Shown: positions 1 to 5,468, numbered from the stretch's first letter. The stretch: 5,478 nt of DNA from Leadbetterella sp051649345 (GCA_051649345.1 JBOFGX010000183.1:1-5478), one strand, 5' to 3'. The notes: a model not told the origin generated them from the letters alone. Made by a program: numbers and translations.

Positions 1-31
1 CAACTAGCAGCAGGTGTAAACCTTTCATAAA

Positions 32-39
32 TATCTCTG
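32..39 (+). promoter_or_regulatory. Possible -7 promoter element for the 69-863 gene
   Basis: TATCTCTG matches the Bacteroidota -7 consensus TAnnTTTG with one mismatch. It ends 29 nt before the ATG at 69, about the same spacing as the candidate promoters of the two divergent genes at 3199 and 3275. No TTTG-type -33 element is visible at the expected distance. The assignment is an inference from a short motif in AT-rich DNA. Confidence 0.22.
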
Positions 40-68
40 CGTAAAATATCAATTAAAAACAAAACACC

Positions 69-863
69 ATGGGACATGATGTATCGCCAATAGGCAACCA
101 CAGGTTAAAAACGGACAACGTTGTAGCATTGGCAGAAGACCTTGCATCGCGTTTAGATGTCAATATTGAGTATGGATATTGGGGCAGAGATGAATCTTTC
201 AAACTCTTAGAGGAAGAAGGTGGGGATAGAACGGTGATTCTTGGCAGCCATTTCAAAGCCGAAAACCTTATGACGTTCACGCTTGTTGATTTGAAATATC
301 AAGAAAAATTATTGTATGAAAAGTTTGGAGTTGACATCTTTTATCATCGTGATTTTTGGAGTTATAGCAACGCCAAAAAAGATGATACAACAAAATATAT
401 AGCCGCCCAAATAGCGGAACTAGCTCACCCTTTTTACGAAATGACTTCAAACGAAGATGACCCCAATATATTGAATTTTTTTGGTGGATTATACACCAAT
501 CATGCTGCGTATCATTCCAGATGGTGGCAATTTTGTAGGCAATTTGTAGAGCCAACTAGAAGTAACGCACTTGACTCTGAATATTTATTACAATATCGCA
601 AAAGTATGATGCACTATACCTTAGCTTTTGGCGGTGACACCATATATTACCTCGATGATCAAAGTAATGCCTTAGAAGGCGTAGGGCAAGGCTCTGAAAA
701 CAACATGACTTGGACTGATTTTGAAGCTCATGTAAAAGAGAAAAGTGCTGACTTATTGCTTGATATTCCTCGTTTTATGCTTGATGAGCAATATAGAAAG
801 GATTTTTTGAGTAAAGATGAATATCCTTTGAGCTTTGTTGATGATTTTCGGGATTTGCGATGA
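69..863 (+). CDS. Hypothetical acidic protein, 264 aa
   Basis: I do not recognise a named family, and no function is assigned. The frame is open for 264 codons, and an in-frame TAA at 54-56 makes ATG 69 the first possible ATG start. The leader is A/T-rich with no Shine-Dalgarno motif. The protein looks soluble, with no signal peptide or membrane segment. Visible features are an N-terminal VSPIGNHRL stretch (residues 5-13), an alpha-helix-like segment (about 17-30), an aromatic-rich middle (YHRDFWSY 92-99, YHSRWWQF 148-155), a glycine-containing AFGGDTIYYLDDQ segment (186-198), and a strongly acidic C-terminus ending DEYPLSFVDDFRDLR. The aromatic and acidic character suggests a folded cytoplasmic protein, but no catalytic motif is evident. 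The stop overlaps an ATG (ATGA, 860-863) that begins only a 32-codon ORF, so a former operon partner may have been lost. I am confident that it is coding and know nothing of its role. Confidence 0.88.
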   Translation: MGHDVSPIGNHRLKTDNVVALAEDLASRLDVNIEYGYWGRDESFKLLEEEGGDRTVILGSHFKAENLMTFTLVDLKYQEKLLYEKFGVDIFYHRDFWSYSNAKKDDTTKYIAAQIAELAHPFYEMTSNEDDPNILNFFGGLYTNHAAYHSRWWQFCRQFVEPTRSNALDSEYLLQYRKSMMHYTLAFGGDTIYYLDDQSNALEGVGQGSENNMTWTDFEAHVKEKSADLLLDIPRFMLDEQYRKDFLSKDEYPLSFVDDFRDLR

Positions 864-907
864 GTATAATTTGTAAAACCTTAAATGATAATGCGATTAT
901 TTATATA

Positions 908-1076
908 AACCTCCCCTTCCCCTCCCAAGGAGGAAATGTTGGACACAGCAAATTTTAATGAGTATAACTTGTTTAGCCACAGATTTTTATTCGATTATTT
1001 TTTATTTGTAAAATAAAATACTGATTATCAGCAATCACGCTGAAGCTCCCCTCCTTGGGAGGGGCAGGGGAGGGTT
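908..1076. repeat. REP-pair / MITE-like element with inverted GC-rich arms
   Basis: Two GC-rich arms stand out in AT-rich DNA. The left arm is 908-933 (AACCTCCCC then CCTCCCAAGGAGG) and the right arm is 1050-1076 in inverted orientation. The left arm matches the reverse complement of the right with one substitution and one missing base over 27 positions. The right arm itself contains a hairpin with CCCCTCC and GGAGGGG around TTG (1048-1064). About 116 bp of AT-rich, non-coding DNA lies between the arms, including a perfect CTGATTATCAG palindrome (1021-1031) and a TCAGC/GCTGA hairpin (1029-1043). Paired inverted REP-like sequences resemble REPINs or non-autonomous MITEs, and similar CCCCTCCC..AAGGAGG repeats are, from memory, widespread in Bacteroidota genomes. 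No transposase is present. The arms could also act as transcription terminators downstream of the 69-863 gene. Confidence 0.6.
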
Positions 1077-1159
1077 GCTCTTAATTAGCTTACTATCAAT
1101 GAAATTTGCCACAAAATTCACGTTAATTTAATTAAAAAATATTCAACCTATCTTTGAGC

Positions 1160-1466
1160 TAGGTCAACCTACCAAATCCATAGGTCAACCTACACCCAAG
1201 TGTAGGTCAACCTACCAAATCCATAGGTCAACCTACACCCAAGTGTAGGTCAACCTACCAAATCCATAGGTCAACCTACACCTAAGTGTAGGTCAACCTA
1301 CCAAATCCATAGGTCAGCCTACACCCAAGTGTAGGTCAACCTACCAAATTCATAGGTCAGCCTACACCCAAGTGTAGGTCAACCTACCAAATCCATAGGT
1401 CAGCCTACACCCAAGTGTAGGTCAACCTACCAAATCCATAGGTCAGCCTACACCCAAGTGTAGGTC
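1160..1466. repeat. Tandem array, seven 43-bp units plus 6 bp
   Basis: Units start at 1160, 1203, 1246, 1289, 1332, 1375 and 1418, with an exact 43-bp period. TAGGTC at 1461-1466 begins an eighth unit before the sequence diverges. Each unit is a 21-bp half (TAGGTCAACCTA + CCAAATCCA) followed by a 22-bp half (TAGGTCA[A/G]CCTA + CACCCAAGTG). Units 1 and 2 are identical, unit 3 differs by one base, units 4, 6 and 7 are identical to each other, and unit 5 differs from them by one base. The dyad TAGGT-CA-ACCTA has 5-bp inverted arms. Across each unit end, ACCTACAC-CCAA-GTGTAGGT forms an 8-bp stem. The period is not a multiple of three and stops occur in all frames, so the array is not protein-coding. 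It is not a CRISPR array because there are no unique spacers. It lies 224 bp upstream of the 1691-2242 gene. Its function is unknown. Confidence 0.97.
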
Positions 1467-1690
1467 GAGGTTTACAAAGTATTCTCTAAGTTATATAATC
1501 AATTGATGTTTAAACACTGATTAATAATATGTTATAAAAATGTTAAAATGATATTTTTGTGAAATAAATTTATATTAAATTGTTTTCTATTAGTGTATTA
1601 CCAATTACAATCGTTTTAACTTTATTAATAACTTGATGAAAAGGCAATACAAACAAATAAATATAATTTATAATTTTAAAAAAATCAACA
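1467..1690. other. AT-rich leader between tandem array and 1691 gene
   Basis: This is non-coding, very AT-rich DNA with stops in all frames. Two perfect palindromes stand next to each other: ATCAATTGAT (1498-1507) and GTTTAAAC (1508-1515). They are bracketed by AATCA (1497-1501) and TGATT (1518-1522). Such a block could be an operator for the downstream gene, but palindromes of this size also arise by chance in AT-rich DNA. A candidate -7 element follows at 1552-1559. No small gene or structural RNA is recognised here. Confidence 0.5.
1552..1559 (+). promoter_or_regulatory. Possible -7 promoter element for the 1691-2242 gene
   Basis: TATTTTTG fits the Bacteroidota TAnnTTTG -7 consensus exactly. 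No convincing TTTG element lies about 20 bp upstream, and the implied 5' leader is long, about 125 nt. The sequence is so T-rich that a chance match is quite possible. Confidence 0.25.
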
Positions 1691-2242
1691 ATGAGTAAGA
1701 AAACGATTGATTATGCTACGAGCATAAACCAAACAGACTGGGATGCCTTAATGATTAGTCTCCGAAGTGCTGAAACTACGCTTGGAAGATTTTCGGTATC
1801 TTTATCCGACAAAGAAAGATCTGGCAGGAGAACTATTGCCGAAGGACGTGAAGGTTACGTAAGAGAAGTTCAGCGCGTAGCCACCGAGTTTGAGAATAGT
1901 TTACCACGCAGTTTTGATGTACGCTTGTTTGAACAGAAAATGCAATTGTTTAACCAATGGAAACAGTTGCTAATTACCGTAGAAAAAATCGCAGAAATGG
2001 TTGATGATACCACCTTACAATTAGGTACTGAATTGATGACTGATGTAGATACCGTATATCCAGTATTACAGACGATGCGTAGGGTAGATGCCAACCTCGA
2101 TCGGGCTTTACAAGCCTTAGATGATTACAATAGTCGTTTTGGTGGTTCAGGTACTCCTACAGAACCTATGCCAACGACTTCGCAGAATACAACTAATAGA
2201 AGTACCAATACCAATACAGACAGCAATGATGTGAGTATTTAA
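1691..2242 (+). CDS. Hypothetical helical protein with Thr/Asn-rich tail, 183 aa
   Basis: I do not recognise a named family. The ATG at 1691 follows a typical A-rich Bacteroidota leader and opens a frame of 183 codons. Residues about 13-147 look almost entirely alpha-helical, with heptad-like hydrophobic spacing (WDALMISLRSAETTL, VREVQRVATEFENSL, FEQKMQLFNQWKQLLITVEKIAEMV, VDANLDRALQALDDY). The core is followed by a low-complexity tail (about 151-183) rich in Gly, Thr, Asn and Ser, likely disordered. There is no cysteine, signal peptide or membrane segment. The pattern of a LSDKER turn, a conserved-looking FENSLPRSFDVRLFEQ stretch and a C-terminal helix recalls small four-helix hypothetical proteins I have seen in Bacteroidota, but I cannot name a domain. 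A cytoplasmic helical bundle, perhaps a binding or structural protein, is the most that can be inferred. It appears monocistronic: repeats lie upstream and a palindrome follows the stop by 9 nt. Confidence 0.88.
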   Translation: MSKKTIDYATSINQTDWDALMISLRSAETTLGRFSVSLSDKERSGRRTIAEGREGYVREVQRVATEFENSLPRSFDVRLFEQKMQLFNQWKQLLITVEKIAEMVDDTTLQLGTELMTDVDTVYPVLQTMRRVDANLDRALQALDDYNSRFGGSGTPTEPMPTTSQNTTNRSTNTNTDSNDVSI

Positions 2243-2251
2243 GTAGTTTTT

Positions 2252-2316
2252 TGTATATTTCATTTTTATACCTCACGGGTCTTCAAGACCCATGAGGTAT
2301 AAAAATGAAATATACA
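2252..2316. terminator. 65-bp near-perfect palindrome between convergent genes
   Basis: A left arm of 24 bp (2252-2275) pairs perfectly with 2293-2316. One C/A mismatch (2276/2292) follows, then GGGTCTT/AAGACCC (2277-2283/2285-2291) around a single central C at 2284. As RNA, GGGTC-TTCAA-GACCC would close the loop. It lies 9 nt after the stop of the 1691-2242 gene and 37 nt beyond the stop of the convergent 2354-3199 gene, so it is well placed as a bidirectional terminator. It lacks a U-tract directly after the stem on either strand, and the flanks are A-rich, so termination is inferred from position and stem strength only. From memory, ACCT..GGGTCTT..AAGACCC..AGGT palindromes recur between genes in this phylum, so it may equally be an interspersed repeat. 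Confidence 0.6.
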
Positions 2317-2353
2317 CACTAAAAATAGAAGCTGCCAAACATCAGTAAATAAT

Positions 2354-3199
2354 TCATTGATTATACTTTTCTATCAAATACTGAACCAATGATTTTTTGA
2401 TTTGATACGGATACTTTTCGTAATCTGCATTTGTTTCATTGATAGTATAACCCTTATTAATGTCAATTAAGGCTTCTGAGATTAATTTTTTGGCTTCTTC
2501 GGGTTGCTCCAATGCCCAATGAGAACGCGCTAGGTAGAATTTTGCATCTGAAAAGGTTGGGTACTCTTGCAGACTTTTTTGTAAATACTCAATCGCTAAT
2601 GAATAATTCAACGCTTCGTACTCCACGATACCGCGATAAAACCATGTCAAATAATGTACCGATTGAGTCATTTTTTGTTCATAATTCATGCATTTTTCAA
2701 GGGTAATTCTAGCACTATCTAACTGATTGAGTTGTAAATAATCCATACCCATATAAAAATAATAGGGGTGATCCATCTCATAACTTTCGCCATATTTTGC
2801 AATTTTCAAATGATAATCTGCAATTGATTCACGATGCTGTTTTGTGAAAATACATTTTATAAATGCCCGATACGATAAATATTCCTCTTCATCTAATGCG
2901 ACCGCTTTATCTAAGTACGTCATACCCAAATCATACTTTCCCCATTTGAATAAAGGCATTGCTTTTTGTTGCCAAAAATAAGCTGACTTAGGAAAATACA
3001 TCAGTACACTATCGGCATACAATTGGTACTGAACCATATCAATTCCATATTTTGCCATACCATTTTGGATATAGTGAAGCCGAACATAAGCCTCTAAACT
3101 ATCTTTGTTTTCAGGAACAGGTGTATTCTGTGATTTTATATTATTAATAAAAATAATATTTAATACAATTATTATAAATATTCTACAACTTAGACTCAT
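2354..3199 (-). CDS. Secreted TPR-repeat protein, 281 aa
   Basis: The protein begins with a Sec-type signal peptide: a basic residue at R6, a hydrophobic Ile/Leu/Phe core (about 7-18) and a likely cleavage site near KSQ (22-24). No lipobox cysteine follows the core, so a periplasmic or exported protein is more likely than a lipoprotein. After a short linker, the chain is built of helical hairpins of TPR type. The clearest are about 71-104 (AYFWQQKAMPLFKWGKYDLGM..LDKAVALD), 143-176 (YYFYMGMDYLQLNQLDSARITLEKC), 182-213 (FYRGIVEYEALNYSLAIEYLQKSLQEYP) and 215-246 (DAKFYLARSHWALEQPEEAKKLISEAL). TPR domains mediate protein-protein contacts; no enzyme motif is visible, and the partner is unknown. 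The start ATG lies 75 bp from the divergent fhs start, and the gene converges on the 1691-2242 gene. There is no evidence of functional linkage to fhs beyond a shared promoter region. Confidence 0.92.
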   Translation of the reverse strand: MSLSCRIFIIIVLNIIFINNIKSQNTPVPENKDSLEAYVRLHYIQNGMAKYGIDMVQYQLYADSVLMYFPKSAYFWQQKAMPLFKWGKYDLGMTYLDKAVALDEEEYLSYRAFIKCIFTKQHRESIADYHLKIAKYGESYEMDHPYYFYMGMDYLQLNQLDSARITLEKCMNYEQKMTQSVHYLTWFYRGIVEYEALNYSLAIEYLQKSLQEYPTFSDAKFYLARSHWALEQPEEAKKLISEALIDINKGYTINETNADYEKYPYQIKKSLVQYLIEKYNQ

Positions 3200-3229
3200 A
3201 AAAATATGTTATTAAAATAGGATAATGTA

Positions 3230-3261
3230 AAAAAGTACTATCTTCGTATTTTCAACACAAA
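3230..3261 (-). promoter_or_regulatory. Candidate promoter for the TPR gene
   Basis: Read on the minus strand, TTTG (complement of 3258-3261) is followed after 20 nt by TACTTTTT (complement of 3230-3237). This resembles the Bacteroidota promoter pattern of a TTTG -33 element, a spacer of about 19-21 nt and a TAnnTTTG -7 element, with one mismatch in the -7. The -7 ends 30 nt before the ATG at 3199. It overlaps the opposite-strand candidate for fhs, so the two genes probably start from a shared, compact region. Confidence 0.4.
3239..3246 (+). promoter_or_regulatory. fhs: Candidate -7 promoter element for fhs
   Basis: TATCTTCG matches the TAnnTTTG -7 consensus with one mismatch and ends 28 nt before the fhs ATG. 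A -33 TTTG is not apparent. The element lies between the -33 and -7 boxes proposed for the divergent TPR gene, so polymerase binding in the two directions may compete. Confidence 0.35.
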
Positions 3262-3274
3262 CGAAGCATACAGC

Positions 3275-4942
3275 ATGACAGATTTATCAATTGCACAAGC
3301 CTGTAAAATGTCGCACATCAATACCATAGCCGAAAAGCTAGGAATTGATAGTGATGACTTAGAACACTACGGCAAATATAAAGCAAAACTTCCACTTTCG
3401 CTGATAGATGAAGCAAAAATTAAGCGCAGCAAACTAATATTGGTGACAGCTGTAACGCCCACACCTGCTGGTGAAGGTAAAACAACGACCTCGATAGGGC
3501 TGAGCGAAGGCATGAACCGAATCGGAAAAAAAACGAATGTAGTACTGCGCGAACCTTCCTTGGGTCCGGTGTTTGGTATGAAAGGTGGTGCGGCTGGTGG
3601 TGGCTACTCGCAGGTAGTCCCGATGGAGGATATCAACCTGCATTTTACGGGCGATTTTGCAGCTATTGAAAAGGCGAATAACTTATTATCAGCCCTGATA
3701 GACAATAACTTACAAAGCAAAAGCCGAACTTTGGATATTGATCCAACCAACATATATTGGAAGCGCGTGATGGATATGAATGACCGTGCTTTGCGTGATA
3801 TTACCATCGGATTGGGCGGAACTGCCAATGGGGTGCCACGTCAAGATGGCTTCAATATTACTCCAGCTTCGGAGGTAATGGCGATACTGTGTATGGCTAC
3901 GAGTTTAGCTGATTTGAAACAAAAATTGGGTAATATTTTCGTTGGATTTACACGTAATAATCAGCCGATATTTGCACGCGACTTAAAAGCCGAAGGTGCT
4001 ATGGCTATCTTGCTCAAAGATGCTATTAAACCAAATTTGGTACAAACATTAGAAGGGAATCCTGCTATTTTGCATGGCGGACCATTTGCGAATATCGCAC
4101 AAGGAACGAACACTATTTTAGCAACCAAAATGGGTATGTCTTTGAGTGATTATGTGGTGACAGAAGCAGGTTTTGGCGCAGATTTAGGAGCTGAAAAGTT
4201 TATGAATATTAAATGTGGTTATGGCAATTTAAAGCCTGATGCGATGGTTATTGTAGCTACTATTCGTGCCTTGCGTCATCATGGTGGTGCTACCAAAGAG
4301 CAACTCAATGACCCTAATTTAGATGTTGTAAAAAAAGGTATTTGCAACCTTGAAAAGCATCTTGAAAATGCACAAAAATTCGGTATGAAACCAATTGTAG
4401 CTATCAATCATTTTCCGACTGATTCGCAAGAAGAAATTGACTTTGTGATAGCGCGTTGTCAAGAATTAGGTATCAAAGCTATTGTTTCAAAAGGTTGGGC
4501 TGCTGGTGGCGAAGGAACAGAAAGCTTAGCGCGTGCCGTAGTAGAAAGCATTGATAATCAAGAAAGTAAATTTGTGCCTCTCTATGATTGGAATATTTCA
4601 ATCAAAGAAAAAATACAAACTATTGCTACCAAAATATACGGCGCAACGAGTGTGAACTACGAAGCAAAAGCAGAAACTGACCTCAAACGTATCATCAAAT
4701 TGGGGTATGATAAAATGCCTGTTTGTATGGCAAAAACCCAAAAATCATTCAGCGATGATGAACGCAAAATAGGTCGTCCGACTGACTTTGAAGTCACCGT
4801 TCGCGCCTTTGAATTTGCAGCAGGTGCGGGCTTTATTATTCCTATTTTGGGTAATATGATGCGTATGCCAGGCTTGCCATTGATACCTGCCGCTGAGTTG
4901 ATGGATATTGATGATAATGGCGTTATTAGTGGTTTGTCGTGA
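3275..4942 (+). CDS. fhs: Formate-tetrahydrofolate ligase (10-formyl-THF synthetase)
   Basis: This cytoplasmic enzyme (EC 6.3.4.3) converts formate, ATP and tetrahydrofolate to 10-formyl-THF, ADP and phosphate, supplying one-carbon units for purine synthesis and formyl-Met-tRNA. The 555-residue length is normal for the family. Visible motifs in order are the ATP-binding loop TPTPAGEGKTTT (61-72), with K69 as the expected phosphate-binding lysine; LREPSLGPVFG (91-101), carrying the Arg-Glu pair that in characterised homologues lies at the active site; family signature GMKGGAAGGGY (101-111); EAGFGADLGAEKF (297-309); second family signature VATIRALRHHGG (327-338); and KGWAAGGEG (406-414), whose Trp is in the folate region of known structures. 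All look intact, with no frameshift. The ATG at 3275 starts directly before TDLSIAQACKM, the usual N-terminal register for this family. It is divergent from the TPR gene and followed by non-coding DNA, so it is probably monocistronic. Confidence 0.98.
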   Translation: MTDLSIAQACKMSHINTIAEKLGIDSDDLEHYGKYKAKLPLSLIDEAKIKRSKLILVTAVTPTPAGEGKTTTSIGLSEGMNRIGKKTNVVLREPSLGPVFGMKGGAAGGGYSQVVPMEDINLHFTGDFAAIEKANNLLSALIDNNLQSKSRTLDIDPTNIYWKRVMDMNDRALRDITIGLGGTANGVPRQDGFNITPASEVMAILCMATSLADLKQKLGNIFVGFTRNNQPIFARDLKAEGAMAILLKDAIKPNLVQTLEGNPAILHGGPFANIAQGTNTILATKMGMSLSDYVVTEAGFGADLGAEKFMNIKCGYGNLKPDAMVIVATIRALRHHGGATKEQLNDPNLDVVKKGICNLEKHLENAQKFGMKPIVAINHFPTDSQEEIDFVIARCQELGIKAIVSKGWAAGGEGTESLARAVVESIDNQESKFVPLYDWNISIKEKIQTIATKIYGATSVNYEAKAETDLKRIIKLGYDKMPVCMAKTQKSFSDDERKIGRPTDFEVTVRAFEFAAGAGFIIPILGNMMRMPGLPLIPAAELMDIDDNGVISGLS

Positions 4943-5078
4943 TAATTTAGTATTGATAAAAAAAAATAAGTTATTACAAAATGGTAGTAAAAAAAAGCTA
5001 TTCGTTACTCCTAATCCTAAGCCCGAAGCGGAAAAGGCATTAGAGAAATTAGTCAATATTGCGAAACAATGGCGTTAA
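4911..5078 (+). pseudogene. Possible short ORF or gene remnant overlapping the fhs end
   Basis: In the frame +1 relative to fhs, an ATG at 4911 (second ATG at 4917, TTG alternative at 4953) opens a 55-codon frame ending with TAA at 5076-5078. The part beyond the fhs stop has convincing amino-acid composition (KKKLFVTPNPKPEAEKALEKL, then VNIAKQWR), including a Pro-rich turn followed by an amphipathic helix, unlike random AT-rich translation. It could be a small gene translationally overlapped with fhs, or the C-terminal stub of a gene whose 5' part was lost. Two poly-A runs (9 A at 4958-4966, 8 A at 4989-4996) lie inside it and may be slippage-prone. I recognise no family. The evidence is composition only, so confidence is low. 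Confidence 0.3.
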
Positions 5079-5219
5079 AAACAAAAAACTGTATGAGCAA
5101 CAAGACACCTAAAAGCAAAGGCTAGTGGTAAAGAAGTTATAAGCGAAGTGTAGTAATGCTGCGAGTTTTTTTTGTTTAGCCAATTGTGAGTGATATTGGC
5201 GTTAAAATTTATCTACAGC

Positions 5220-5260
5220 CTTGATTTTTTTGTTTCTTTTTTAATCAAGTAAAAAAGAAA
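5220..5260. repeat. A/T-rich inverted repeat, probable interspersed element
   Basis: TTTCTTTTTT (5233-5242) pairs with AAAAAAGAAA (5251-5260). With the A5243/T5250 pair this gives an 11-bp stem and a 6-nt loop. A second, overlapping pairing joins CTTGATT (5220-5226) to AATCAAG (5243-5249), so two mutually exclusive hairpins are possible. From memory, this CTTGAT/TTTCTTTTT/ATCAAG pattern recurs between genes in Bacteroidota, but I cannot confirm copy number here. Confidence 0.45.
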
Positions 5261-5426
5261 AGGGGAGAAAAAGATAACAGAAAGGATTAAGTAAAAGTGG
5301 TGTAAATAATTGATTAATAGTGTTTTATGGCAGTGTTATAGAGTGTTGATTACGATATTGATGTGATGTTCTGAATAGATGTTAGATGTGTGTAAAGTTT
5401 CATGTTTACCTGTTGGTTAAAACTAA

Positions 5427-5468
5427 AATTCGCCAGTTATAAACTCGCGTAACGATACGCCTCGAATT
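5427..5468. repeat. Nested palindrome at the window edge
   Basis: The outer arms AATTCG (5427-5432) and CGAATT (5463-5468) enclose an inner hairpin GCGTA-ACGA-TACGC (5447-5460). The CpG-rich core contrasts with the AT-rich surroundings. It may be the edge of a REP-like or mobile element that continues past 5478, or an unrelated small structure. Confidence 0.35.

Noticed and set aside
1..30. C-terminal tail of an upstream gene (QLAAGVNLS then TAA)
   Set aside because: Only nine codons are present and a second frame (3-44) is equally open, so coding cannot be supported.
277..555. Minus-strand 92-codon frame inside the first gene
   Set aside because: It is antisense to a well-formed coding frame and has no leader or domain pattern of its own.
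888..900. Small palindrome ATAAT-GCG-ATTAT after the first gene
   Set aside because: Five-bp arms of A/T are expected by chance in this composition, and there is no adjacent promoter to support an operator.
1160..1466. CRISPR array
   Set aside because: The whole 43-bp unit repeats with nearly no variation; there are no unique spacers and no cas genes in the window.
1160..1466. Plasmid-type iteron origin
   Set aside because: The array resembles iterons in being phased direct repeats, but no replication initiator gene or DnaA-box cluster is visible nearby and the 43-bp period is longer than usual.
4745..5056. Minus-strand 103-codon frame antisense to the fhs end
   Set aside because: It mirrors the fhs coding strand and the A-rich tail, giving runs of Phe, Asn and Ile with no protein-like pattern; a shadow frame.
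5150..5173. Intrinsic terminator for fhs ending in eight T
   Set aside because: The stem before the T-run is only 4 bp including a wobble pair and is separated from the T-run by three bases; too weak to call.
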